Below are positions 28,548-38,088 of a DNA stretch of 64,000 nucleotides, one piece after another. The stretch covers positions 3,862,001 through 3,926,000 of the forward strand of contig NZ_CP089928.1 of the NCBI RefSeq assembly GCF_021290385.1, written 5' to 3'. The DNA is from Microbulbifer sp. YPW16. Its GTDB lineage: Bacteria; Pseudomonadota; Gammaproteobacteria; Pseudomonadales; Cellvibrionaceae. The notes below the pieces were generated by a model. It saw only the letters and a list, made by a program, of their open reading frames with translations. It did no database searches and was not told the origin of the DNA. The translations under genes were made by a program, and so were the position numbers. The first letter of the stretch is position 1. Each line of letters begins with the position of its first letter.

Positions 28548-28971
28548 GTGGCGGAGCAATCCGGCGGCCGGCAACCGACTGAGCACCGGGCGTCGTGCAG
28601 GTGCGGCCAGCTGCGACTGGCTGCCCATGGCAATCCCGTCAGGGTATCCATCTGCCATTGCCAGGCCTGCCTGCGCCGTGCCGGCAGTGTCTTCGGCGTG
28701 CGGGCGCGCTTCCCCGCCGAAGCTGTTGATCTGCACGGTGAATGGCGCGAGTACCTGCGCACCGCCGACAGTGGCAATTGCCTGGCATTTCGTTTTTGTC
28801 CCGCCAGAGGGGCAAGCCTGTTCCTGGTCCTGGATATCGAGCCGGGGGCTCATAGGGTTTCCGGTGGGAGCGTTTACGGACCCCGGCTTGCCTGAGCCGA
28901 CCGCTTCAATCTATGAATCAAGTTGCCATTCATGGGTAAAATTGCCGGATAATATCGAGCATCGTCCCTGA
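28548..28971 (+). pseudogene. GFA-family (CENP-V/GFA) protein, frameshifted
   Basis: The first part, read in one frame to about 28848, contains the zinc-binding SCRCGQLRL and CHCQACLRRAGS of the glutathione-dependent formaldehyde-activating fold. The expected C-terminal part (GLIGFPVGAFTDPGLPEPT, then an IYES...WV stretch) continues only in the +1 frame, ending at 28971. Removing one G from the GGGGG run at 28844-28848 restores a continuous protein. The expected second CxxC-type site reads CPARG, with Arg in place of a Cys ligand, which also suggests decay. The start is uncertain (GTG 28548 with gagagg before it). A sequencing error in the G run is the alternative explanation for the shift. 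Confidence 0.7.
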
Positions 28972-29015
28972 GGCATTAGCCCGGTGCAGCCAGGCTATTC
29001 ACTACAGAAACTTCC

Positions 29016-29768
29016 ATGTCCCATCGGCAACCACCGCAACCGGCCTATATCCTGCACTCGCGGGCCTATCGCGATACCAGCCTGATCCTGGAATTGCTGA
29101 CCCCGGATGAGGGGCGGATCAGCTGTGTCGCCCGCGGAGCGCGCCGTGACAAGCAGCGCCGCCAGCAGTCATTGCAGCCGTTCGCCCCGCTGTTGGTGTC
29201 GCTGCTGGGTCGCGGTAGCCTGAAAACCCTGGGCCAGGTGGAGAGTGCCGGTGTTGCCACCTGGCTGCGGGGCCGGGCTGTTTATGCCGGCCTGTACGCC
29301 AATGAGTTGCTGGTCAGGACGCTGGCGGAGGGAGAAGCCCAATACGCGGTGTTTGCCTGTTACCAGTCGCTGTTGCAGGAGCTGGCGCAGTTGGCGGGTG
29401 ATACCGCCGGCGCACTGGAGCCGCCGTTGCGCCGGTTTGAATTGCAGCTGCTGCGGGAACTGGGCCAGTGTCCACAACTGGGCTACTGTGCCCACAGTCA
29501 GGGGCCGGTCAGTGCGGAAGGGGTTTACCGACTGGAGCCGGAGCACGGCTTCGTGCCGGTGTTCCGTTCGGCCACCGGTGCGAGGTCCGTCGATGAATTC
29601 AGCGGCGTTGAGCTGCTGGCGCTGGAGTGCGCTGCGGCGGGCCAGGCGATCGACCCGGCCATGCTGGCCGTAGCCAAGCGCCTGACCCGCCTGTTGTTAC
29701 AGCCACTTCTGGGCGCCCGGCCGTTGCAGAGCCGCGAGCTGTTTCGCCAGGTCTATGGTGAGCGCTGA
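29016..29768 (+). CDS. recO: DNA repair protein RecO
   Basis: A 250-residue protein with an N-terminal OB fold (YILHSRAYRDTSLILELLT, SCVARGARR) and a helical C-terminal domain. The Cys-containing segment GQCPQLGYCAHS is weakly zinc-finger-like. RecO works with RecR to load RecA at gaps on SSB-coated DNA. It lies downstream of era, separated by the decayed GFA gene; in many relatives recO is followed by pdxJ, which is absent here because the convergent gacS gene comes next. Confidence 0.93.
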   Translation: MSHRQPPQPAYILHSRAYRDTSLILELLTPDEGRISCVARGARRDKQRRQQSLQPFAPLLVSLLGRGSLKTLGQVESAGVATWLRGRAVYAGLYANELLVRTLAEGEAQYAVFACYQSLLQELAQLAGDTAGALEPPLRRFELQLLRELGQCPQLGYCAHSQGPVSAEGVYRLEPEHGFVPVFRSATGARSVDEFSGVELLALECAAAGQAIDPAMLAVAKRLTRLLLQPLLGARPLQSRELFRQVYGER

Positions 29769-29797
29769 ACCGTCACCCGGCCTGGGCCCGGCGTAAG

Positions 29798-32629
29798 TCA
29801 GGCGTTGGCCGTCAGGCCGAACAGTGCGTCCAGGTCCTGCTCAGAGGCCCATTCCCGCAACGCGCGGATCTCGCGGGCCACCGCTTCCACTTTCTGGTCG
29901 TCGATATCGGCATCATTGCGGTTCTGCAACGGGCGCAGGTGGTCCTGCAGGGCACCGGTGGCCTCCCGCAGGCGCGGGACCCCGCAGTAGCAGCAGCCAC
30001 CGTGGAGCCGGTGTACCAGCTCAAACAGGTCGCGGTGATTGTCTGCGGCACGGCAGCGGTTGAGTTCCTGCTCGTCGGCGATCAGTCCCTTGACCAGCAT
30101 CTGCAACATATCCCGGGCCAGGGTGGCGTCGTTGTTACTGAGCGACAGGCTCTCGGATATATCCACCAGGCGTGGCGTGTCCGGCGCCTCCTGGTTGTCC
30201 CTGGTTGGGACAAGGATTTTCATCCAGCGCTTGATCATATTGCTCAGCTGGGCTTCGCTTACCGGCTTGCTCAGGTAGTCATCCAGGCCGGCGGAGAGCA
30301 GGCGGGCCTTTTCCTCGGCACCGGCATGGGCCGTCAGGGCGATAATCGGCACCCTGCCATCGGTTTCTGCCGCACGGATTTTCTTCGTTGCCTCGATACC
30401 GTTCATGCCCGGCATCTGGATATCCATAAAGATCATGTCGAATGTTTCATGCTCCCACAGGGATATCGCTTCCTGGCCGCTGGCCGCAACGGTCACGTCA
30501 ATACCCTGGGCCCGCAGCAACTCGCCCACCAGGTGGCGATTGGCCTCGTGATCATCCACCGCCAGTACCCGGGGCGGGGATGTCCATGGCAGGGCCGGAT
30601 GGGTGGTGCCAGTGGGGCGGCTACTGGGCTGGTGGGGGAGCGAGCGCCGCATGGCCCGCAGCAGGTTGTCGCGGGTCACCGGCTTGGCCAGGAATGTGAG
30701 TACGCGGGTGCGCAGCTGCTCGTAGCAGCGGCGCAGTTCCACCGGCGAGCCCTGCATGATCACCCGGCACTGGTAAGTGTCCACCAGCTGCTGGATAGTG
30801 CCGACGAAACTGCAGAAATCGTCCCCGGCGATGGCGGTATCAATGATCACTGCATCGGGCAGGGCATCGTGGTTCCACATCTGTTGCAGTGCCGGAAGCA
30901 GTGTGCCGGTGTCATCCAGCTCGATGGCTTCAACCCGCCAGAGCTGCAGCAGTTGTGATACCTGCATGCGCGTCATGCGGTTGGGGTCGGCAATCAGCAC
31001 CCGCGCGCCGGGGAACTGGTCCCGTACCGGCTGGCTGCGGTTGCGTTCCAGTTGCAGCGGGATATGCACCCAGAAGGTGGCGCCCCCGCCAGCGGCCTCG
31101 TCGATACCAATGCTGCCGCGCATGCGCTCCACCAGGCTGCGGGCGATGGCCAGTCCCAGCCCATTGCTGCTGATCTGCTGCCCGGGACTCTGGGCACTGC
31201 TCTCGAGCACCTGGCGCAGCTCCCGGCGACCCTCCTCGTTGATCCGGTTACCGAGATCGGTGACGCTGATGCGCACCGTAATCTCTGCATCCTGGCCACT
31301 TTGCACACTGGCGCGCACCGGGATGTTGCCGTCTGCCGAACTGCGCACGGCATTGCCCACCAGGTTGGTGAGTACCTGCTTGATGCGCAGGGGATCGCCA
31401 ATCATGGTGGGCGGTAGCTGGGCGTCGATCAGCGGTACCAGTTCGACCCGGTTCTCGTGGGCGAAGGGGGCGAGGATCTGCAGGGTTTCCTCGAGCAGCT
31501 GCCCTACGTTGAGGGGAATATGGTCCAGCACCAGGTTGCCGGACTCGATCCGGGAAAAGTCCAGGATGTCGTTGATGGTTGTCAGCAGGTTCTCGGAGGA
31601 GCGCAGGATTGTCTGCAGGTAATCCTGTTGCAACTCGTCGACCTCGGTTTTCAGCAACAGGTGGGTAAAGCCGATGATACCGTTGAGCGGGGTGCGTATT
31701 TCGTGGCTGGTATTGGCGAGGAATGTGGACTTTACGCGGCTGGCTTCCAGTGCCTTCTTGCGGGCCAGGTCCAGCTCGATATTCTGCTCCTCCATGCTGT
31801 CCAGGGACTGGCGCAGGTCCTCCATGGATTGCAGCAGGTTTGCGGTGGCGTCCTCCTGGTAGGAGGCAAAGTTGCTCGCCATCTGGTTGATCCGCTCGGC
31901 CAGCAGGTTGAGTTCGCGATTTTCCCCGGGGGCAACCCGGCGGTCCAGTTGGCCGTGGCCGATATCCTCGACCGCCTTGCCCATATGCGTCAGGTAGCGC
32001 CCCAGCCTCTCGGACAGGAAGATCGACCAGGCCAGCGCGGCCAGGGAGCACAGTATCAGTCCCAGCAGGCCGGCCAGGGCCACCTGGTAGGCACCGATGG
32101 TGAAATAGGGGCGATGCAGCTCGATGGCGATCCAGCAGGTCAGCGGTTCGGTCTTGAGGGGATGGAGTACCTGGATACTGCCGGATTTCTCCAGAATAAA
32201 GCCATCCGACTGGTCCGCCAGCTGGGTGGCCCTGAGGGGCGAGCGCGGGCGCGGGCCCGCCGACGCCAGTTCCTTCAGCCCCGTGTCCGGGTCGAGGTCG
32301 TCCCCGGAAGCGGAGTAGATGTGCACCGACCGCACCATGTCCTTCTCGAGCATCAGGGCCAGCAGGCTCTTGTGCAGCCAGTCGAGGCGCTTCTGCAGCG
32401 GCTCCCCATCGCTGAGCTCGATCAGTTCCGCCAGCTGCTCCGCGCTGGCGTGGCCGTGGCTCAGCAGGAGCTGGCGGCGATCGCTCACCTGTTGCTGGGT
32501 CAGCAGCCCACCCAGTACCAGGGCCAGGATCAGTGCGGGCCCCAGGGTCAGGCGGAAGATCAGGGCGCGCAGCGAAACCGCGCGGCTGGCGGGGTCCGGG
32601 TCTTGTACCGGAGAAGTGGGTACAGTCAT
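29798..32629 (-). CDS. gacS: Hybrid sensor histidine kinase GacS/BarA
   Basis: A protein of 943 residues from ATG 32629 (an upstream TTG at 32686 is possible). Domain order: membrane helix 1 (about 22-45), periplasmic sensor (about 48-178), membrane helix 2 (about 180-205), HAMP, a coiled coil, HisKA with phosphorylated His309 (SHEIRTPLNG), HATPase, a degenerate receiver-like module, a good receiver (VLAVDDHEANRHL, MDIQMPGMNG) and a C-terminal HPt domain (LFELVHRLHGG). It phosphorylates GacA/UvrY, which induces small RNAs that titrate CsrA/RsmA. The neighbours cysM, relA, mazG and ldhA are the same as around Pseudomonas gacS. Confidence 0.93.
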   Translation of the reverse strand: MTVPTSPVQDPDPASRAVSLRALIFRLTLGPALILALVLGGLLTQQQVSDRRQLLLSHGHASAEQLAELIELSDGEPLQKRLDWLHKSLLALMLEKDMVRSVHIYSASGDDLDPDTGLKELASAGPRPRSPLRATQLADQSDGFILEKSGSIQVLHPLKTEPLTCWIAIELHRPYFTIGAYQVALAGLLGLILCSLAALAWSIFLSERLGRYLTHMGKAVEDIGHGQLDRRVAPGENRELNLLAERINQMASNFASYQEDATANLLQSMEDLRQSLDSMEEQNIELDLARKKALEASRVKSTFLANTSHEIRTPLNGIIGFTHLLLKTEVDELQQDYLQTILRSSENLLTTINDILDFSRIESGNLVLDHIPLNVGQLLEETLQILAPFAHENRVELVPLIDAQLPPTMIGDPLRIKQVLTNLVGNAVRSSADGNIPVRASVQSGQDAEITVRISVTDLGNRINEEGRRELRQVLESSAQSPGQQISSNGLGLAIARSLVERMRGSIGIDEAAGGGATFWVHIPLQLERNRSQPVRDQFPGARVLIADPNRMTRMQVSQLLQLWRVEAIELDDTGTLLPALQQMWNHDALPDAVIIDTAIAGDDFCSFVGTIQQLVDTYQCRVIMQGSPVELRRCYEQLRTRVLTFLAKPVTRDNLLRAMRRSLPHQPSSRPTGTTHPALPWTSPPRVLAVDDHEANRHLVGELLRAQGIDVTVAASGQEAISLWEHETFDMIFMDIQMPGMNGIEATKKIRAAETDGRVPIIALTAHAGAEEKARLLSAGLDDYLSKPVSEAQLSNMIKRWMKILVPTRDNQEAPDTPRLVDISESLSLSNNDATLARDMLQMLVKGLIADEQELNRCRAADNHRDLFELVHRLHGGCCYCGVPRLREATGALQDHLRPLQNRNDADIDDQKVEAVAREIRALREWASEQDLDALFGLTANA

Positions 32630-33047
32630 AGGAAGGACATGTGTTCGGACGTTATTTTGTCCCGATTCTACTCCCCCCGGGGGCAAATCGCACCACGCCA
32701 GTTCGCACTAATTCCACGGCCGCCGGCGGGGCCGGTATATCCCCGGGCCAGGGGCAGTGAGTACCCGGAGCCGTTTCCCGCAGGCAGGCCGTAACGCCGC
32801 GTTGCGGAAAAACAGCTTCGTTCCTGCGGTCCGTGCCCGAAAACAGGTGACGCCGTGCCGCTGATTGCGTATTTGCCCTGCGAAACCAGATTTCTCACCG
32901 CTGCGCCCCTTGCCTGGTTTTCCGGCAGGGTGGCCGTTGGGTTGACCGTAAACAGGCCACCGGCCGGGCAGATTTCACCAGGGTCGCAGGTGCCGGGCCC
33001 GAAGGGTAGAATGGCGCTTCGATTTTTTGCCCGGTTGCGAGCACATT
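32630..33047. other. Intergenic region between gacS and cysM
   Basis: About 418 bases between divergent genes. It should carry the promoters of both gacS and cysM; a TAGAAT at 33007-33012 is a plausible -10 element for cysM. I see no RNA gene, riboswitch or repeat. A short open frame at 32855-33118 runs across the cysM start and looks non-coding. Confidence 0.6.
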
Positions 33048-33953
33048 ATGCATTACCCGACGATTGCCGACTGCGTGGGGAACACTCCCCTGGTGCGCCT
33101 CCAGCGCCTGCAGGGTGATACCAGCAACACGATTCTCCTCAAGCTCGAGGGCAACAATCCTGCCGGCTCGGTCAAGGACCGACCGGCCCTGTCGATGATC
33201 AGCCGGGCAGAGGCCCGTGGCCAGATCACGCCCGGCGACACCCTGATCGAGGCGACCAGTGGCAACACGGGAATTGCCCTGGCGATGGCGGCGGCGATCA
33301 AGGGCTACCGCATGATCCTGATCATGCCCGAGAGCGCCACCGAGGAGCGCAAGGCGGGAATGACGGCATACGGTGCGGAGCTGGTCCAGGTCAGTGCCGA
33401 AGAGGGTATGGAAGGGGCGCGAGACCTGGCACTGCGTATGCAGGCCGAGGGGCGAGGGCTGGTACTGAACCAGTTTGCCAATGATGATAACCCCCGCGCG
33501 CACTATGAGGGCACCGGCCCAGAGATCTGGCGCCAGACCGGCGGCGAGATTACCCACTTCGTTTCCTCCATGGGGACCACTGGCACCATCATGGGCTGTG
33601 GCCGCTACCTCAAGGAACAGAATCCGGCGGTACAGATTGTGGGCCTGCAGCCCACCGAGGGTTCCAGTATCCCCGGGATCCGCCGCTGGCCGCAGGAATA
33701 CCTGCCCAGTATTTTTGTGCCCGAAGAGGTGGACCGCGTGGTGGATATGGACCAGCGCGAGGCCGAGGAAATGGCGCGCAAGCTGGCGCGGGTCGAGGGG
33801 ATTTTCGCCGGGGTGTCTTCCGGCGGTGCTGTGGCGGCAGCCCTGCGGCTCTCCGCGGAAGTGGAGAATGCCACCATCGTCGCCATTGTATGCGACCGGG
33901 GTGACCGCTATCTCTCCTCGGGGCTGTTCAGTCAGCCGCAAGCCGGCAATTGA
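33048..33953 (+). CDS. cysM: Cysteine synthase B (O-acetylserine sulfhydrylase)
   Basis: A 301-residue pyridoxal-phosphate enzyme. The Schiff-base lysine is K43 in GSVKDRPA, and the phosphate-binding loop TSGNTG, the GTTGTIMG loop and the C-terminal SSGGAV motif are present. It makes cysteine from O-acetylserine and sulfide or thiosulfate. CysM rather than CysK is supported by the neighbours, since cysM lies beside gacS, relA and mazG in pseudomonads. The ATG at 33048 begins conserved sequence; the open frame upstream is not part of the gene. Confidence 0.92.
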   Translation: MHYPTIADCVGNTPLVRLQRLQGDTSNTILLKLEGNNPAGSVKDRPALSMISRAEARGQITPGDTLIEATSGNTGIALAMAAAIKGYRMILIMPESATEERKAGMTAYGAELVQVSAEEGMEGARDLALRMQAEGRGLVLNQFANDDNPRAHYEGTGPEIWRQTGGEITHFVSSMGTTGTIMGCGRYLKEQNPAVQIVGLQPTEGSSIPGIRRWPQEYLPSIFVPEEVDRVVDMDQREAEEMARKLARVEGIFAGVSSGGAVAAALRLSAEVENATIVAIVCDRGDRYLSSGLFSQPQAGN

Positions 33954-33974
33954 TTCGGGAAGTATTCAAGTCCG

Positions 33975-36221
33975 ATGGTACAAGTCAGAAAACATCACTC
34001 TTTCGGCGCGAGTGGCGAACTGGACCTGGAGTCCTGGTTACGCCATATCCAGACCCTCGCCAATCTCGATGGCGGCGCCCTGGTTACCCTGCGTCGCGCG
34101 GCGGAGCTGAGCAGCGATGCCGAGCAACAGGCCATTGCGGCGGAGAATATCTGGGCCGAGGGGGCCAGCAGCTACCTGACCGGCCTGGAAATGGCCGAGA
34201 TCCTCGCAGACCTGCAGGTGGACGGCGAAGCGCTCTGTGCCGCAGTGCTGTACCGCGCGGTGCGGGAAAAGCGCCTGCCGGTCAAGAAGGTCGAGGAGGA
34301 GTTCGGCAAGCCCGTGGCCAAGCTGATCCGCGGGGTGCTGCGCATGGCGGCGATCCGCAGCCGCAGTGCGGATACGGATACCGAGAGTGCCCGCGGCGCG
34401 GTCGAGGAGCACTCGGAAAATATCCGCCGTATGCTGGTGGCGCTGGTGGACGACGTGCGTGTGGCGCTGGTCAAGCTGGCGGAGCGCACCTGTGCCATTC
34501 GCGCGGCGAAAAACGCCGACCCGGTGAAGCGCCGGCGGGTGGCCCGGGAAGTGGCGGATGTCTACGCACCGCTGGCCCATCGGCTGGGTATCGGCCATAT
34601 CAAGTGGGAGCTGGAAGACCTGTCGTTCCGCTACCTGGAGCCGGAAGACTACATGCGGATCGCGCGGCTGCTGGACGAGAAGCGGCTCGATCGACAGAAA
34701 TATATTGACCAGGTGCTGGAGCTGCTGCGCTCCGAGCTGGGGCGCGCGGATATCGAGGGCGACGTTTTCGGCCGTGCCAAGCATATCTACAGCATCTGGC
34801 GCAAAATGCGCCGCAAGAATATCGGCTTCTCGCAGGTTTACGACATCCGCGCGGTGCGCATCCTGGTGCCCACCGTGCGCGACTGTTATGCCGTACTGGG
34901 CATCGTGCATAACCTCTGGCGCAATATTCCCAACGAATTCGACGATTACATCGCCTCGCCCAAGGAGAATGGCTATCGCTCTCTCCACACCGCGGTCATC
35001 GGCCCGGAGCGGAAGGTGCTGGAGGTGCAGATTCGCACCTTCGCCATGCACGAGGAGGCCGAGTACGGCGTCTGTGCGCACTGGCGCTACAAGGGCACGG
35101 ACAAGGACTCGCAGGGGCAGGACGGTTACGAACAGAAAATTTCCTGGCTGCGCCAGGTACTCGACTGGCACGAGGAAGTGGGCGGCAACCCCTTGCAGGA
35201 CGACCTGCAGTCCAGTGAGGTGGATACGCGCATTTACGTGTTCACCCCGGACGGGCATGTGGTGGACCTGCCGAGTGGTGCCACGCCGCTGGACTTTGCC
35301 TACAAGATCCACACGGAAATCGGCCATCGCTGTCGCGGTGCGAAGGTCGATGGCCGCATCGTGCCCCTCAACCACGAACTGCAGACCGCCAACCAGGTGG
35401 AAATCCTTACCGGCAGGCGCGAGGCACCGAGTCGCGACTGGCTGTCGCCGGGGATGGGCTATATCACCACTTCGCGCGCCCGGGCCAAGATTATCCACTG
35501 GTTCAAGCAGCAGGCCCGCGACCAGAATATCGCGGATGGCCGGGCGATCCTCGACGGCGAGTTCAAGCAACTGGCGTTGATCGACTTCGACTTTGCCGCA
35601 TTGGCCGCCAAGCTCAATATGCACTCACTGGACGACCTCTATGCCGCCGTGGGTGCCGGGGATATCGGGGTAGGGCAGGTGCTCAATTCGGCCCAGCGGA
35701 TGGTCAAGGTTGAGCAGGCCGAGCCGGTTCCGTCGCTGACTGCGTCAGTGGCGCGCAGCGATGGCCAGGCCGATGTGTATATCGATGGTGTCGGTAACCT
35801 GATGACGCATATCGCGCGCTGTTGTAACCCGGTCCCCGGCGACGAGATCATGGGTTACATCACGCTCGGTCGGGGTGTTTCGATCCACCGCAAGGACTGC
35901 GCCAACATGCTGCGTATGCAGTCAGAGGAGCACGAGCGTGTGCTGCAGGTGGAATGGGCGCAAAAGCCGCGTGAACTGTATGCGGTGGAAATCATGATCG
36001 AGGCCTATGACCGCCACGGGTTGCTGCGGGATATCACCGCGATGCTGGACAGCCAGCGCATCAATATCACCGCCATGCAGACGCGCTCGAATAAGCACAA
36101 GCATACGGTGGACATGGTGCTGACCGCGGAGATCCACAACTTCGAGGAGCTGAGCCGTGTACTGCACCGGATCAACCAGCTGCCCAATGTGGCCTCCGCC
36201 CAGCGTCGTGTCCTGCATTGA
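33975..36221 (+). CDS. relA: GTP pyrophosphokinase RelA (ppGpp synthetase I)
   Basis: A 748-residue protein of normal length. The HD hydrolase-like domain lacks the His-Asp catalytic pair expected in SpoT, as is usual for RelA. The synthetase domain is intact (YDIRAVRILVPTVRDCY, SPKENGYRSLHT, HEEAEYGVCAHWRYK), followed by TGS (VFTPDGHVVDLPSGATPLDFAY), a zinc-finger-like domain with CCNPVPGDE, and a C-terminal ACT domain. RelA senses uncharged tRNA on ribosomes and makes (p)ppGpp. It follows cysM by 21 bases and precedes mazG. Confidence 0.96.
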   Translation: MVQVRKHHSFGASGELDLESWLRHIQTLANLDGGALVTLRRAAELSSDAEQQAIAAENIWAEGASSYLTGLEMAEILADLQVDGEALCAAVLYRAVREKRLPVKKVEEEFGKPVAKLIRGVLRMAAIRSRSADTDTESARGAVEEHSENIRRMLVALVDDVRVALVKLAERTCAIRAAKNADPVKRRRVAREVADVYAPLAHRLGIGHIKWELEDLSFRYLEPEDYMRIARLLDEKRLDRQKYIDQVLELLRSELGRADIEGDVFGRAKHIYSIWRKMRRKNIGFSQVYDIRAVRILVPTVRDCYAVLGIVHNLWRNIPNEFDDYIASPKENGYRSLHTAVIGPERKVLEVQIRTFAMHEEAEYGVCAHWRYKGTDKDSQGQDGYEQKISWLRQVLDWHEEVGGNPLQDDLQSSEVDTRIYVFTPDGHVVDLPSGATPLDFAYKIHTEIGHRCRGAKVDGRIVPLNHELQTANQVEILTGRREAPSRDWLSPGMGYITTSRARAKIIHWFKQQARDQNIADGRAILDGEFKQLALIDFDFAALAAKLNMHSLDDLYAAVGAGDIGVGQVLNSAQRMVKVEQAEPVPSLTASVARSDGQADVYIDGVGNLMTHIARCCNPVPGDEIMGYITLGRGVSIHRKDCANMLRMQSEEHERVLQVEWAQKPRELYAVEIMIEAYDRHGLLRDITAMLDSQRINITAMQTRSNKHKHTVDMVLTAEIHNFEELSRVLHRINQLPNVASAQRRVLH

Positions 36222-36252
36222 GGCGGCGTAATGCCCTGTAAACCGACCGGAG

Positions 36253-37080
36253 TTGACCTTGCAAGATCGCTACACCGTTGAGGACCTCCTGCACCTGATG
36301 GCGCGCCTGCGCGACCCGGACGGGGGTTGCCCCTGGGACCTGAAGCAGGACTTTGCCAGTATCGTCCCCTCTACTATTGAGGAGGCCTATGAAGTGGCAG
36401 AGGCCATCGAGGCGGAGGACTTTGAGCACCTGCATGAGGAGCTCGGTGACCTGCTGTTCCAGGTGATCTTTTACGCCCAGCTGGGGCGGGAGCAGGATCG
36501 CTTCGATTTCCCCCGGATAGTCGATACGCTGGTGCGCAAGCTGCTGCGCCGGCACCCACATGTTTTTCCCGATGGCAGGCTCTACGGCCAGCGTCCGCAA
36601 GCGACTGTGAATGAGTCCGAGGTCAAGCGCAACTGGGAGGCGATCAAGGCCTCGGAGCGCGGTGCCAGGGGGGACGCCGGGGTGCTTGCCGGTGTCGCGC
36701 GGGGACTGCCCGCGAGCACACGTGCGCTGAAGCTGCAGAAGCGTGCGGCCGGGGTCGGTTTTGACTGGCCCGCGCTCGATGGCGTGCTGGAAAAAATAGA
36801 AGAGGAAGTAGCGGAATTGCGGGCCGCGGTGGCTGCCGGGGACAGTACCCACATAAGGGAGGAGCTGGGAGACCTGCTGTTCAGTTGTGTGAATGCGGCG
36901 CGTCACCTGAAGGTGGATCCGGAGGGCGCCCTGCGGGACTGCAACCGCAAGTTCGAGCGCCGTTTCAATATGGTGGAGGGGGCCCTTGCCGCCGATGGGC
37001 GCCGCCCCACCCAGGCCTCGCTTGAGGAGCTGGATGCGCTGTGGGAAAAGGCCAAGCGCGTCGAGCGGGGCGGGGAGTGA
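36253..37080 (+). CDS. mazG: Nucleoside triphosphate pyrophosphohydrolase MazG
   Basis: A 275-residue protein with two MazG domains. The first has CPWDLKQDFAS and TIEEAYEVAEAI, then EELGDLLFQV; the second has EEVAELRAAV and EELGDLLFSCV. These EExxE and ExxD pairs bind Mg2+. MazG hydrolyses nucleoside triphosphates to monophosphates and in E. coli lowers (p)ppGpp levels, which fits its position behind relA. The start is a TTG: 36253, or 36259, which has better spacing from the cggag ribosome site. Confidence 0.94.
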   Translation: MTLQDRYTVEDLLHLMARLRDPDGGCPWDLKQDFASIVPSTIEEAYEVAEAIEAEDFEHLHEELGDLLFQVIFYAQLGREQDRFDFPRIVDTLVRKLLRRHPHVFPDGRLYGQRPQATVNESEVKRNWEAIKASERGARGDAGVLAGVARGLPASTRALKLQKRAAGVGFDWPALDGVLEKIEEEVAELRAAVAAGDSTHIREELGDLLFSCVNAARHLKVDPEGALRDCNRKFERRFNMVEGALAADGRRPTQASLEELDALWEKAKRVERGGE

Positions 37081-37092
37081 ACCGATAGCCTG

Positions 37093-38088
37093 TCAGTCGA
37101 CGAACAGTGCATTGCTGCATTGCCCATGTGACTCGAACTCTGTCACATTCTGCAACGTGGTCTGCGCGATATTACAGATGGCTTCCCGTGTGAAGTATCC
37201 CTGGTGGCCGGTTACCAGTACGTTATTGAACATCAGCAGGCGCGCAAAAACATCGTCATCCAGCACGGTATCCGAGTGGTCCTCGAAAAACAGGCTGTCC
37301 TCCTCCTCGTAAACGTCGATGCCCAGGTATCCGAGCTTGCCGCTTTTCAGTGCCTCGATAACTGCGGGAGTATCGATCACCGCACCGCGGGATGTGTTGA
37401 TCAGGCAGGCACCATCGCGCATCTTCGACAGCATATGCCGGTCAATCATGTGTGTTGTGGCGGGGAGCAGGGGGCAGTGGAGTGAGATGATATCGGAGTT
37501 CCTGCACAGGGTGTCGAGGCGCACATAGCGCATTCCCAGGGCGTGGCAGTCAGGGTTCTCCTCCGGGTCATGGCCCAACAGTTCACAACCGAAGCCGTGC
37601 ATGATGCGGGTGAAAACCGTCCCGATCTTGCCGGTTCCCACCACGCCCACGGTCTTGCCGTGGAGGTCGAAGCCCATCAGGCCATCGAGGGCGAAATTGC
37701 CGTCCCGGACCCGCGCCTGGGCGCGGTTGATGTTGCGGATCAGGCACAGCAACAGGGCCGTGGCGTGTTCGGCGACCGCGTAGGGCGAATAGCCTGGTAC
37801 GTTGGCGACCAGTATCCCGAGCTGGTTGGCCGCCTTGATATCCACATGGTTGAAGCCTGCGGAGCGCAGGGCGAGCATTTTTACCCCGCTCTCCTGCAGT
37901 CGCTGGAGCAGGTCACGGTCGACCGTGTTGTTGACAAAAATACAGAAAGCTTCCGCGCCCTTGCCCAGGGCCAGCGTGTCGCGGTCAAGCTGGGTGTCTA
38001 TATAGTGAAGTTCGTGGCCAAAGCGGCGGTTGTACCGGTCGAGGTAGGTCCGGTCGTAGGAGTGAGTCTGGTAGACGGCAATTTTCAT
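37093..38088 (-). CDS. ldhA: D-lactate dehydrogenase-type 2-hydroxyacid dehydrogenase
   Basis: A 331-residue D-2-hydroxyacid dehydrogenase. The NAD-binding motif GVVGTGKIGTVF, the arginine in LINTSRGAVID, and the catalytic His in VLVTGHQGYFT are present, and the start MKIAVYQTHSYDRTYLD closely resembles fermentative D-lactate dehydrogenase. It interconverts pyruvate and D-lactate with NADH. It is convergent with mazG. The ldhA gene is also part of the gacS neighbourhood in pseudomonads, though on the other side. Confidence 0.9.
   Translation of the reverse strand: MKIAVYQTHSYDRTYLDRYNRRFGHELHYIDTQLDRDTLALGKGAEAFCIFVNNTVDRDLLQRLQESGVKMLALRSAGFNHVDIKAANQLGILVANVPGYSPYAVAEHATALLLCLIRNINRAQARVRDGNFALDGLMGFDLHGKTVGVVGTGKIGTVFTRIMHGFGCELLGHDPEENPDCHALGMRYVRLDTLCRNSDIISLHCPLLPATTHMIDRHMLSKMRDGACLINTSRGAVIDTPAVIEALKSGKLGYLGIDVYEEEDSLFFEDHSDTVLDDDVFARLLMFNNVLVTGHQGYFTREAICNIAQTTLQNVTEFESHGQCSNALFVD

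Noticed and set aside
32855-33118. Small open frame before cysM
   Set aside because: It overlaps the cysM coding region in another frame, has no ribosome site and no recognisable features.
34038-35624. Long open frame of more than 500 codons on the minus strand opposite relA
   Set aside because: High-GC coding DNA commonly produces such shadows; the protein has no domain, and the plus-strand relA is beyond doubt. The same applies to the long minus-strand frames opposite lysS (5253-6740) and mucD (21944-23470).
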